A stretch of DNA of 64,000 nucleotides from an uncultured Pseudomonadota bacterium (GTDB lineage: Bacteria > Pseudomonadota > Gammaproteobacteria > Burkholderiales > SG8-39). A program made the translations under genes and the position numbers. The notes beneath the pieces were generated by a model. That model was not told the origin of the DNA, did not search any database, and saw only the letters and a program-made list of their open reading frames with translations. The stretch covers positions 1-64,000 of the forward strand of contig CAIXPL010000015.1 in assembly GCA_903921325.1 (NCBI GenBank), in the 5' to 3' direction. Within the stretch, counting starts at the first letter, position 1. Each line of letters begins with the position of its first letter. Positions 24,701-33,140 of this stretch are shown in pieces.

Positions 24701-26095
24701 ATGAGTGATCGGATGTTGCGTCGTGTGCTGGTTGCCAATCGTGGCGAGATTGCACTGCGCATCATTCGTGCCTGCGAGGCGCTTGGCATTGAGACCGTGC
24801 TTGCAACCTCCGAGGTGGACCGCGATAGCTTGCCGGCGCGTACGGCAACGCGAGTGGTTTGTATCGGGCCTGCCGCATCGAGTGAGAGCTATCTCAAGGT
24901 CGGCGCGTTGATCGCTGCCGCGCTCGGCACCGGCTGTGATGCCCTGCATCCTGGCTACGGATTTCTGTCAGAGTCCGAGACACTGGCCGAGGCCTGCGCC
25001 GCCGAGGGGATCACCTTTGTCGGCCCCACGGCCGAGCAGATTCACCGGATGGGCAACAAACTCGAAGCCCGGGCAGCCGCCCGCGAGCAAGGCATCCCGA
25101 TGTTGCCCGGGTCGGCACGGGTGGCCAGTGCCGCCGATGCGCTCGCGGTGGCTGCGGGCATTGGTTATCCGGTGATGTTGAAGGCGGCCGCTGGAGGCGG
25201 TGGCCGCGGCATGAAAATCGTGCACGCCGAAGCCGAGATGGCGGGTCATTTCGCTGCGGCATCCGGTGAAGCGCGCAACGCATTTGGTGATGACACGCTG
25301 TACCTCGAGCGCTATGTGGCCAATGCACGCCATGTCGAGGTGCAGATACTCGGTGATCACCACGGCAATATCGTTCATGTCGGTGAGCGCGATTGCTCGC
25401 TGCAACGGCGACATCAGAAACTGGTCGAGGAATCACCCGCTCCCGGTCTGCCCGAACCGGTGCGGCAGGCGCTGCGCGAGGCGGCGCTGGTGCTCGGGCG
25501 GGCGATTGCGTATCGCAACGCCGGTACGGTCGAATTCATTGTCGATGCCGATACCAACGCGTTCTATTTTCTTGAGATGAATACGCGCATCCAGGTCGAA
25601 CACCCGGTGAGCGAGATGGTGAGCGGTATTGATCTGGTTGAGGCGCAATTGCGCATAGCGGCGGGCCAGCCCCTTGGTTTTGAGCAAGCGGACGTTGTGC
25701 TGCGCGGCCATGCGATCGAATGCCGCATCAATGCCGAATCTCCGCATCTGGGCTTTCGCCCCAGTCCGGGCCTGATCACCTGCTGGGATGCACCGGCAGG
25801 CCCCAACATCCGACTCGATTCACATTGTCAGACCGGCTATCGGGTGCCGATTCATTACGATTCGATGCTCGGCAAACTCATTGTTTACGGCCGCACGCGC
25901 GATGAGGCGCTGCGTCGCATGCGCCAGGCCTTGAGTCGATTCAGGATCGAGGGGATTGATAGCACCATCCCGTTTCTAGAGCATGTGATGGCCGATCCTG
26001 ATTTTGCTGCCGGCCGTGTGAACACCGGACTGGTCGAGCGCCTGATACGCACCTTTGAACCTGCGGCGCGCCCCGCTAACAACGCCATTGTCTGA
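24701..26095 (+). CDS. Biotin carboxylase subunit (AccC-like)
   Basis: This 464-residue protein is a stand-alone biotin carboxylase with the usual three-part ATP-grasp layout: RRVLVANRGEIALRIIRACE (N domain), LHPGYGFLSE, the lid GGGGRGMKIV, VEVQILGDHHGNIVHVGERD with CSLQRRHQKLVEE, and EMNTRIQVEHPVSEMVSGID. It carboxylates biotin on the carrier protein using ATP and bicarbonate. It is distinct from a housekeeping accC because it sits inside a catabolic cluster, 7 bases before a carboxyltransferase gene, with its own carrier protein downstream. All catalytic blocks appear intact. Confidence 0.94.
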   Translation: MSDRMLRRVLVANRGEIALRIIRACEALGIETVLATSEVDRDSLPARTATRVVCIGPAASSESYLKVGALIAAALGTGCDALHPGYGFLSESETLAEACAAEGITFVGPTAEQIHRMGNKLEARAAAREQGIPMLPGSARVASAADALAVAAGIGYPVMLKAAAGGGGRGMKIVHAEAEMAGHFAAASGEARNAFGDDTLYLERYVANARHVEVQILGDHHGNIVHVGERDCSLQRRHQKLVEESPAPGLPEPVRQALREAALVLGRAIAYRNAGTVEFIVDADTNAFYFLEMNTRIQVEHPVSEMVSGIDLVEAQLRIAAGQPLGFEQADVVLRGHAIECRINAESPHLGFRPSPGLITCWDAPAGPNIRLDSHCQTGYRVPIHYDSMLGKLIVYGRTRDEALRRMRQALSRFRIEGIDSTIPFLEHVMADPDFAAGRVNTGLVERLIRTFEPAARPANNAIV

Positions 26096-26102
26096 GAGAC
26101 CC

Positions 26103-27578
26103 ATGGATCGCGTCGAATTCGTCGATACCACACTGCGCGATGGCCAGCAGAGCCTGTGGGCCGAAGGCATGACAACGGCGATGATGCTCCCGGTGATCGA
26201 ACGGCTCGATCGAGCAGGTTTCGTGGCAATCGAGGCGCTGTCGCCCTCATTTATCGGCAAGTGCGTGCGTGAATTGAACGAGGATCCGATTGAACGCATA
26301 CGTCTGCTCAAGGCGCGTGGTGGCCGCACGCCACTGCGGATCAATGGTGGCGGACTCAATGTGTTCGGGCTTGACCAGCAGGTGATGGTTGAGCTGTTCT
26401 GGCGGGTGATGGCGCAGGCCGGTATTGAGGAAGTTCGCGTGTCGGATGCCTGGAACGATCCGGCACGCTGGCGCCTCAGAGCCGGGGCGGCCGCCGTGGC
26501 CGGGGTGAAACCCATTATCAACATCACCTTTTCCATCTCGCCGCGCCATGACGATGCGTACTACGCAGAGCGCACGCGGGCGGCGGTGAAACTCGCGCCC
26601 TTCCGCATCTGCCTCAAGGACCCGGGTGGTCTGTTGACGCCAGAGCGCACCCGGGTACTGGTGCCGCTGATGATCGCGCACGCCGGGGGCATTCCGCTTG
26701 AGTTTCACACCCACTGCTCCACCGGGCTTGGGCCGCTGTGCGTCCTTGAAGCCGTGCAGCAGGGGGTGCGCATCGTCAATACGGCCATTCCACCGCTCGC
26801 CGATGATGCTTCTTTGCCCTCGGTGTTCAACGTGGCTTCCAACTTGCGCGCCCTGGGCTATGCAACCAGCCTGGATGAGACAAGTCTGGCGGAGGTCGAG
26901 CGCCATTTCACGCGCATCGCGCGGCTGGAAGACTTCCCGGCGGGCCATCCGGTCGATTACGATTATTCGCAATATGTGCATCAGGTGCCCGGTGGCATGA
27001 TCTCCAACCTGCGCAGCCAATTGCGCGATGTGGGTGCCGAGGATCGACTGCCCGAGGCACTGGAAGAGTCAGTCAGGGTGCGGGCCGAATACGGCTATCC
27101 GATCATGGTCACGCCGCTATCGCAGTTCGTCGGCACTCAGGCCGCCATGAATGTCATTACCGGTGAGCGCTATGGTCAGGTGACAGATCAGTCCATTCGC
27201 TATGCATTGGGGCATTTTGGCGGTGACATCGAGCAGTTGATGGACCCGGCCGTGCGCGCCCGCATCCTCGATCGTCCGCGTGCGCGCGATCTCGCTGCGC
27301 TGGTACACGAGCAACGCTCGCTTGCCGATATCCGCCGTGACTTGAGCGCCGAGGATCTTTCAGAAGAGGACCTGCTGCTGCGATTTTTGCTGCGTCGTGA
27401 TGACATCGATCGCATGCGCGCGTCGCGCTCGCCGCCACATGAATACGTCACCAGTGATGATCCGTTGATGTCGTTGATCGCCGCACTCTCCAGGCGCAAA
27501 GGTGCAGGTATGGTGCAGGTGCAGCGCCAGGGATTCAGCCTCACACTCGGGCGCAGCAGCACACGCTCACTTGGGTAA
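26103..27578 (+). CDS. HMGL-like carboxyltransferase (OadA/PycB family), paralogue 1
   Basis: This 491-residue TIM-barrel carboxyltransferase is related to oxaloacetate decarboxylase alpha, transcarboxylase 5S and pyruvate carboxylase. DTTLRDGQQS (residues 8-17) replaces the usual DTTLRDAHQS but keeps Arg12 and Gln16. Metal ligands are Asp8 and the HTH pair (His202, His204), and K172 in CLKDPGG fits the carbamylated lysine. VPGGMISNL (295-303) is intact. The loop LLRGxN, whose arginine binds pyruvate in pyruvate carboxylase, is here RINGGGLN (79-86), so that arginine is missing. It has no biotinyl domain. The start is 7 bases after the biotin carboxylase stop. The substrate is therefore probably not pyruvate. 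Confidence 0.9.
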   Translation: MDRVEFVDTTLRDGQQSLWAEGMTTAMMLPVIERLDRAGFVAIEALSPSFIGKCVRELNEDPIERIRLLKARGGRTPLRINGGGLNVFGLDQQVMVELFWRVMAQAGIEEVRVSDAWNDPARWRLRAGAAAVAGVKPIINITFSISPRHDDAYYAERTRAAVKLAPFRICLKDPGGLLTPERTRVLVPLMIAHAGGIPLEFHTHCSTGLGPLCVLEAVQQGVRIVNTAIPPLADDASLPSVFNVASNLRALGYATSLDETSLAEVERHFTRIARLEDFPAGHPVDYDYSQYVHQVPGGMISNLRSQLRDVGAEDRLPEALEESVRVRAEYGYPIMVTPLSQFVGTQAAMNVITGERYGQVTDQSIRYALGHFGGDIEQLMDPAVRARILDRPRARDLAALVHEQRSLADIRRDLSAEDLSEEDLLLRFLLRRDDIDRMRASRSPPHEYVTSDDPLMSLIAALSRRKGAGMVQVQRQGFSLTLGRSSTRSLG

Positions 27579-27580
27579 AT

Positions 27581-27640
27581 CACGGATCGGGCCACGGATC
27601 GGGCCACGGATCGGGCCACGGATCGGGCCACGGTTCGGGC
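27581..27640. repeat. 12-bp tandem repeat, five copies
   Basis: The unit CACGGATCGGGC is repeated five times without gaps; the fifth copy has one A-to-T change. The array begins 2 bases after the carboxyltransferase stop and ends about 95 bases before the citryl-CoA-lyase-like gene. A related half-unit (GGATCGGGCCATGGATCAGG) recurs at about 27689-27708. Repeat number may vary between strains. Confidence 0.9.
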
Positions 27641-27727
27641 AATGGTTTAATCGGAGGTTTGGCTCAATCGGAGATTTGGGTTGATCGAGGATCGGGCCAT
27701 GGATCAGGTAATTGTTTAACCGGAGGT
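27641..27727. repeat. Duplicated 18-bp segment that contains the ribosome-binding site
   Basis: AATGGTTTAATCGGAGGT (27641-27658) and AATTGTTTAACCGGAGGT (27710-27727) match at 16 of 18 bases. The second copy supplies the GGAGG ribosome site 9 bases before the ATG at 27736. The first copy has the same GGAGG but no start codon at the right distance. The layout suggests local duplication of the leader. Confidence 0.6.
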
Positions 27728-27735
27728 AACACGGC

Positions 27736-28548
27736 ATGTCCATCAGGAAGAAAGGTGAGGCGTCCTCGTCAATCGCGCACGCGACGCGCGAGAGCGTGAC
27801 GGTGAGAGGACTTGATCTGTGCGAAGAGTTGATCGGTCGTACCAGTTTTACCGAGTATTTTCTGTTGCTTCTCACCGGCAGCAGGCCCTCGCCGAAACTC
27901 GCGCGATTGACCGATGCGTGCCTGGTCGCGATTGCCGAGCACGGTATGGTGGGTTCGGTGCAGGTCGCACGCATGACGCTTTCCTCGGCGCCCGATGCCC
28001 TGCAAGGCGCGGTCGCGGCCGGTCTGCTGGGGTGCGGGCCGGTCATTCTGGGTGCGGCCGAAACTGCGGGCGTGTTGCTCGGAGCGATCGTTGCCGATCA
28101 ACGATCGAGTGGAAAACCGCTGACGCAGGTGGTGACCACGCATCTGGAACGAGTGCGTGATTCGCGCGAAGCCATGCCCGGGTTCGGACATCCCATTCAC
28201 AAGGATGGCGACCCGCGCGCGGCCCGACTGCTTGCCCTTGCTGTTGAAATCGAAGCGAGCGGGGAGCACTGCGCAGCGTTTCTGGAAATCGATCGACAAC
28301 TCGAGTCAGTGTTCGAACGGCGCCTGCCAATGAATGTATCGGGCGCGATCCCGGCCGTCCTCCTCGATGCCGGCTTTCCGATCGATGCGATGCGCGGCAT
28401 CCCGCTGGTCGCGCGCTCGGCGGGACTGGTCGCCCATTTGGCCGAGGAGCGGGTGAATCCGATCGGACGGATACTGTCCGAGGCGGGCCACAACGCCATC
28501 GCCTATGTCGATGCATCGTCGGTTGCTACACCGACATCTCATTCATGA
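27736..28548 (+). CDS. Citryl-CoA-lyase-like protein of the citrate synthase superfamily
   Basis: This 270-residue protein is much shorter than citrate synthase (about 430). It keeps the large-domain block PGFGHPIHKDGDPRA (148-162), equivalent to GFGHRVYKxxDPRA with its catalytic histidine (His152), and LVAHLAEE near the C-terminus. By eye alignment the first catalytic histidine (GPLHGG in citrate synthase) becomes GPVILG, and the aspartate region NVDFYSG becomes PMNVSG. Databases commonly name this subfamily citryl-CoA lyase, but with those residues altered the reaction is uncertain. It lies between carboxyltransferase and carrier-protein genes, consistent with cleaving or forming a CoA thioester of a hydroxy-di- or tricarboxylate. 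Confidence 0.8.
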   Translation: MSIRKKGEASSSIAHATRESVTVRGLDLCEELIGRTSFTEYFLLLLTGSRPSPKLARLTDACLVAIAEHGMVGSVQVARMTLSSAPDALQGAVAAGLLGCGPVILGAAETAGVLLGAIVADQRSSGKPLTQVVTTHLERVRDSREAMPGFGHPIHKDGDPRAARLLALAVEIEASGEHCAAFLEIDRQLESVFERRLPMNVSGAIPAVLLDAGFPIDAMRGIPLVARSAGLVAHLAEERVNPIGRILSEAGHNAIAYVDASSVATPTSHS

Positions 28549-28630
28549 AACAACACGATCGCGTTCGTCGGGTCATTGCCCGATGCGAAGCGCGTATGCC
28601 GATCACGATAGTGAAGACAGGAGATATCAC

Positions 28631-29218
28631 TTGAGTCAGCAACCGGATTCTCTGAGTGAAGATGACGTTCGTCAGATCACCCAACTGGTCGATGCGCTGG
28701 AGCGTTCCAGCTTCGATTACCTTCAGGTACAAAGCGGAAATCTGCGTGTGACGGTTGGCCGCGAGGGCTTTGTGCCGCCTGCGGCACCGGGTTTTGAGCA
28801 ACCGGTGCAGGCCGTCTCATCGGCGGCTAGCGGCGCTGCGACCAGCGCGGCGCACGCACCGGTCGTGGTGCATGCCCCGGCTGCCTCCGCAGTCGCCCCG
28901 TCGGCAGCGTCGTCCGCCCATGTGCCGGCCAGCGCGCCCGCGGTCGCGACTGCAAGCGCACCGGCAGCAGCTGACCCCAGCCTGATCGAAATCCGTGCCC
29001 CGATCATGGGCAGGTACTACGCGCGGCCTGATCCGGGTTCGCCGCCATTTATCGCCGTGGGTGCGCAGGTCACCGCCGACAGCACGATTGGGCTGATCGA
29101 AGTAATGAAGATCTACACCGCTGTTCCCGCAGAAGTCGCCGGCGAAGTCGTTGAAATCTGCGTGAAGGACGCCGAGTTCATCGAATTCGGGCAGGTGATC
29201 TGCCGCGTGCGCCCTTAG
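28631..29218 (+). CDS. Biotin carboxyl carrier protein (AccB-like)
   Basis: This 195-residue carrier has an N-terminal segment (SEDDVRQITQLVDALERSSF), a long Ala/Pro/Val/Ser linker (about 50-115) and a C-terminal biotinyl domain with LIEIRAPIMGRYYARPDPGS and the biotin site EVMKI (Lys160). The motif is EVMK instead of the commoner EAMK. I chose the TTG at 28631 because AGGAG lies 9 bases upstream and homologues start SQQPDSL-like sequences there. The next upstream ATG in frame (about 28582) has no clear ribosome site. The stop overlaps the convergent carboxyltransferase gene. It should shuttle carboxybiotin between the biotin carboxylase and the two carboxyltransferases. Confidence 0.87.
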   Translation: MSQQPDSLSEDDVRQITQLVDALERSSFDYLQVQSGNLRVTVGREGFVPPAAPGFEQPVQAVSSAASGAATSAAHAPVVVHAPAASAVAPSAASSAHVPASAPAVATASAPAAADPSLIEIRAPIMGRYYARPDPGSPPFIAVGAQVTADSTIGLIEVMKIYTAVPAEVAGEVVEICVKDAEFIEFGQVICRVRP

Positions 29219-30693
29219 CGTGACTCTGGACGTGCCGAGCGCAGCTCGAATGACAGGTTGGGCCGGCTGAAACTCACATAGCGGCTGCCCTGCCGTTCGC
29301 CCAGAGCAGTAATCAGGCGGGCGAGGTTGTCGTGGCTGGCGATCGCGGTGGGTGAGGGCGGCTTTGTGCGCATGCTGGCGACGTAGTCCTCGCCCGCGTA
29401 GTAGCACAGCAGCAGATCGTCGTCGCTCATTCTTGAATTGGTGAACTGCTGGCGAATCTCATCCAGAGTGGGCTGGGCGGGCCGCAACTGGCTGAGCTCG
29501 CGGGCACGCGGCCGGTCGAGCACGATGGCGCGCACCGCGGGGTCCATGCCATCGCGTTCCTCTTCACCCCAGTAGCCCAGGGCAAATTGGATCAGTTCAT
29601 CGGATACCTGCGCGTAGCGCTTGCCAGACACGACATTAAGCGTGGCCTGGACGCCGATGAACTGTGAATAGGGAGTGACCATGATGGGGTAACCGAAGTC
29701 GGTCCGCACGCGTGCCGTTTCTTCCAGAACGTCAGGCAATCGATGGGCGAGTCCGATGCTTGAGAGTTGATGTCGCAGGTTGGAGATCATGCCACCGGGC
29801 ACTTGATGAATGAATTGCCAGTGGTCATAGGGCGCGGGCGCACCCAGTGGCAGCTTGTGATCCTGGGCGACTCGGCGGAAGTGCGCCTCCACTGAATCCA
29901 GTGATTTGCGATCAATGCTCGAGGTATAGCCGAGCGCCTGCACATTGGATAGCAGGGTGAAGAGCGACGGATTCGATGCGGCATCGGCAAGCGGGGGGAT
30001 TGCTGCATCGATATAGCGCACGCCCAGCTTGATGGCCTCAAGGCAGCACAGCGGCCCCAGGCCGGTGTGTGAGTGGGTGTGCAATTCCAGTTCAATGCCG
30101 GTTATGTTCTTCTGAATCGCCGGGACCAAGGTTCGTACACGCTCCGGGGTCAGCAGACTGGCCGGGTCCTTGAGGCAGATGCGGTACACATCGAGCTTGG
30201 CCAACTCGCGCGCCCGCGCTGCGTAGTACTCATCGGTGTGCAGAGGCGAAAGACTGAAAATCAGGTTCACGATCGGATCGATGCCGACGCGGCGTGCTGA
30301 GCTCACCTGTCGCTGCCATCCCTCCGCGGTGTTGGAAGCGTCGGACACGCGAACCTGACGTATGCCATGCGCGGCCATGCGTTCGTACCAGAGCTCATCC
30401 AGGCTTGCCGGGGTGATCTGGAATGCCGTCAGGTAGCGGCTGCGGATCACTCGCATCGGTGTCTGGGTGATGCGCTCACCCAGCAGGTCGATGCGTTCCC
30501 ACAAGCTCTCGCCCAACTCGCGCGCCATTTTTTTGGTGAAACTGTTGCCGAACACTTCGATCGAGGCGAACCCGGCGCGGTCGAGTGTCTGCGCCACCGG
30601 CAGCATCATCGAGGTGCGCATGCCAATCGCCCACAGGCTCTGCTGACCGTCGCGTATCGTGGTATCGGTGAATTCAACCTGATTCATCATCAC
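29215..30693 (-). CDS. HMGL-like carboxyltransferase (OadA/PycB family), paralogue 2
   Basis: This 492-residue paralogue of the protein at 26103-27578 is on the opposite strand. It has FTDTTIRDGQQSLWAIGM at residues 8-25 (Arg14, Gln18), K175 in CLKDPAS, metal ligands His205 and His207 in ELHTHSHTG, and VPGGMISNL. Unlike paralogue 1 it keeps an arginine (R84 in VIRSRYLT) where pyruvate carboxylase has LLRGxN. The two enzymes probably act on different oxo-acids. The last bases overlap the convergent carrier gene (shared TTAG), and its start overlaps the CaiB-type CoA-transferase stop (ATGA). No biotinyl domain or membrane OadB-like subunit is present. Confidence 0.9.
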   Translation of the reverse strand: MMMNQVEFTDTTIRDGQQSLWAIGMRTSMMLPVAQTLDRAGFASIEVFGNSFTKKMARELGESLWERIDLLGERITQTPMRVIRSRYLTAFQITPASLDELWYERMAAHGIRQVRVSDASNTAEGWQRQVSSARRVGIDPIVNLIFSLSPLHTDEYYAARARELAKLDVYRICLKDPASLLTPERVRTLVPAIQKNITGIELELHTHSHTGLGPLCCLEAIKLGVRYIDAAIPPLADAASNPSLFTLLSNVQALGYTSSIDRKSLDSVEAHFRRVAQDHKLPLGAPAPYDHWQFIHQVPGGMISNLRHQLSSIGLAHRLPDVLEETARVRTDFGYPIMVTPYSQFIGVQATLNVVSGKRYAQVSDELIQFALGYWGEEERDGMDPAVRAIVLDRPRARELSQLRPAQPTLDEIRQQFTNSRMSDDDLLLCYYAGEDYVASMRTKPPSPTAIASHDNLARLITALGERQGSRYVSFSRPNLSFELRSARPESR

Positions 30694-31871
30694 CCCTGGA
30701 TTACGCCACTGGCGGTCATTGCCAGAAGGGCGTCATTGCCATAGCCAAGCCCTGCGAGAATCTCGCGGGTGTTCTCGCCCAATGTCGGTGGCGCTGTGCG
30801 CAATTGCGGCGGTGTGTCACTCATCCGGATGCCGCTACCCACCTGACGTACCGGTCCCATGGTCGGGTGCGACATTTCAACGACCATGCCCAGATGCTTC
30901 ACCTGGGGATCGTCAAACACTTCTTTCATGTCGAGAATCGGGGCGGCTGGTACATCGCTTGCCTCCAATCGATCCAGCCATGTCGTGCGTGGGGCTGTTG
31001 CGAATACGTCGCGCAGGATCGCCTCGAGCGCATCGTAGTTGCGCACTCTGGCAGAACGGTCAATGAAGCGCGGGTCGTCGCGAAGCTCGGGCCGCTCGAT
31101 GGCCACCACCAGGCTATGCCAGAACTTCTGGGGCGAGGAGAGGTGGACAACAAACGGTAGTCGGTCACCAGCGGCAAAGGCGTAGACCTGCGCGGTGTGC
31201 AATCGGGTGTTGCGATCGGCAACGATATCGGACTCAAGGTAGCGCACGCCATTTTCGCTGCAGAAGGCGACCGTGGCCTGGAGCAGTGAAGTCTCCACTT
31301 TCTGACCACGGCCGGTCTGCACCCGTGCGAGCAACGCGCCTTGAATCGCGTAGAGGGCGTAGAGGCCGGTCAGATGATCCGACAGCGATGCACCGGTGCC
31401 GGTGGGGTGGCTGCGATCGGTGAGCACACTGAGCAAACCGCCCATGGCCTGACCAATGGTGTCGTAGCCGGGTCGATCGCGGTAGGGGCCATCGGATCCA
31501 TACCCCGAGATCGCGCAGTAGACAAGACGGGGGTTGGCAGCGGCCAGGGTGTCATATCCCAGGCCAAGCCGCTCCAGGGCACCGGGGCGCATGTTCTCTA
31601 TCAATACGTCGGCATCGCTTGCCAGCTTCAGAAAGATTTCCTTGCCCTCGACTGATTGCAGATTGAGGCACAGGCTGCGCTTATTGCGGTTGAGAATGCG
31701 GAAAGTGGGGCTGTAGCCCTCGTGTCCCCAGCCACGGAACGGATCGCCCTGACCGGGCACCTCGATCTTGATGACCTCGGCGCCCAGATCGGCCAGCATC
31801 ATCGAGGCAAAGGGGCCGCTCACGTAGTTGGCCAGTTCGATGATTTTGAGTCCTGCCAGCGCGCCGCTCAT
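30690..31871 (-). CDS. Family III CoA-transferase (CaiB/BaiF/Frc)
   Basis: This 393-residue protein has ALAGLKIIELANYVSGPFAS, LADLGAEVIKIEVPGQGDPF, the NRNKRSLCLNL block, DVLIENMRPGALERLGLGYD and the PGYDTIGQAMGG motif carrying the family's catalytic aspartate. It transfers CoA between carboxylic acids, as with formyl-CoA:oxalate and succinyl-CoA:itaconate transferases. Its stop overlaps the start of carboxyltransferase 2 (ATGA), so the two are translated together. A second CoA-transferase type in the same cluster suggests two separate activation steps or two substrates. A TTT receptor gene diverges 168 bases away. Confidence 0.93.
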   Translation of the reverse strand: MSGALAGLKIIELANYVSGPFASMMLADLGAEVIKIEVPGQGDPFRGWGHEGYSPTFRILNRNKRSLCLNLQSVEGKEIFLKLASDADVLIENMRPGALERLGLGYDTLAAANPRLVYCAISGYGSDGPYRDRPGYDTIGQAMGGLLSVLTDRSHPTGTGASLSDHLTGLYALYAIQGALLARVQTGRGQKVETSLLQATVAFCSENGVRYLESDIVADRNTRLHTAQVYAFAAGDRLPFVVHLSSPQKFWHSLVVAIERPELRDDPRFIDRSARVRNYDALEAILRDVFATAPRTTWLDRLEASDVPAAPILDMKEVFDDPQVKHLGMVVEMSHPTMGPVRQVGSGIRMSDTPPQLRTAPPTLGENTREILAGLGYGNDALLAMTASGVIQG

Positions 31872-32039
31872 GCGTGTATCTCCGACTCTAGTGGGGCTGC
31901 ACGAATTGGCGCATGCCAGCGTGCGGGCACCGGCATGATAGGCTAAAGGCAAGCAGTGAGCGCGCTCGTGCGAGGCGGCGACAGCACGCCGGCAGCGATG
32001 CGCGTGGCCCGCGCAGTTTGCCTGACAATGGAGACAACG

Positions 32040-33014
32040 ATGATGTGGTTAGCAAGGGTTGGTGTGGCAATGCTTGTCGCCTCGAGTGCTGCCCTCGGTG
32101 CGACAGCGGCTCACGCCGCAGACTATCCGGGGCGACCCGTGCGTCTGGTCGTGCCGTTTACGGCGGGCGGTACGCTCGATATCGTTGCGCGGCTTGTGGC
32201 GACCAAATTGCGCGATGTGTGGCATCAGCCCGTGGTGGTGGACAACCGGGTCGGCGGCAATGGGGCGGTGGCGGTCGAATACGTGGTCAATAGCAAGCCC
32301 GATGGCCTCACGCTGCTCTACAACGGTTCGCTCCTTGCCGTGATCCAGCAGGTCCAACGCACCCCGTTTGATATCAATCGCGACCTCATTCCCGTCGTGC
32401 AACCGGTGGCTTACCTTCAGGTGCTCGGCGTGAATTCGAAACTCGGTGTCACGTCGATCGCTGAGTTGCTCGCCCTTGCACGTCGCGAGCCCGGGCGGCT
32501 CAATTACGGCAGCGGTGGGGTCGGGTCAGGACTTCACCTCTACATGGAACTGGTCAAATCAAGCGCACATGTCGAGATCACCCATGTACCGTACAAGGGC
32601 AATGCGCCAGCGATCCAGGCGCTGATGACCGGCGAGGTCGACATGGTGTTTGATACGGTAGGCGGCATGCTGCCCGCGATTCGTTCGGGCCGGGTTCGCC
32701 CGCTCATGGTGACCGGCCCGCGGCCCATTGACTCGCTGCCCGATGTGCCGACCATGGAATCGGTGATGCCCGGGGTGATGAGCGATGCAGGCTGGCACGG
32801 CATCTTCGTGCCAACTGGAACGCCGCGGCCGATCGTGGATCAGATCGCCACCGACGTGCACGCCGTGGTTTTTTCACCCGACATCGTTGCCCGATTGCGC
32901 GACCTGGAATTTCTACCCACCGGACTTGACTCGGTGGCGTTTGCCGCGATCATTCGGAAGGACTTCGATGTCTGGGGGCACCTGATCCGCGAAAAGAACA
33001 TTCACGCGGACTAA
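32040..33014 (+). CDS. TTT (Bug) family periplasmic solute receptor
   Basis: This 324-residue receptor has a signal peptide (GVAMLVASSAALGATAAHA) followed by YPGRPVRLVVPFTAGGTLDI, DNRVGGNGAVAVEYVV, LNYGSGGVGSGLH, HVPYKGNAPAIQALMTGEVD and VRPLMVTG. GGAGACAACG precedes the double ATG; either could be used. It diverges from the CaiB-type CoA-transferase gene and is the right-hand flank of the carboxylase cluster. It appears closest to the receptor at 6836-7807. Confidence 0.93.
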   Translation: MMWLARVGVAMLVASSAALGATAAHAADYPGRPVRLVVPFTAGGTLDIVARLVATKLRDVWHQPVVVDNRVGGNGAVAVEYVVNSKPDGLTLLYNGSLLAVIQQVQRTPFDINRDLIPVVQPVAYLQVLGVNSKLGVTSIAELLALARREPGRLNYGSGGVGSGLHLYMELVKSSAHVEITHVPYKGNAPAIQALMTGEVDMVFDTVGGMLPAIRSGRVRPLMVTGPRPIDSLPDVPTMESVMPGVMSDAGWHGIFVPTGTPRPIVDQIATDVHAVVFSPDIVARLRDLEFLPTGLDSVAFAAIIRKDFDVWGHLIREKNIHAD

Positions 33015-33140
33015 GGTGGTACAGGGCTTGCTGGCGGGTATCTGTCGTGTCATTGACGTGGTCATGTCGTGCCGCTGACGTGGTGCCGTGCGCATGTTGC
33101 TGTCACAGTGGCCACACCAAATGCAAGGACGGGGGATTCG

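Noticed and set aside
27581-27640. CRISPR-like array
   Set aside because: The 12-bp units are directly adjacent with no spacers; it is a simple tandem repeat.
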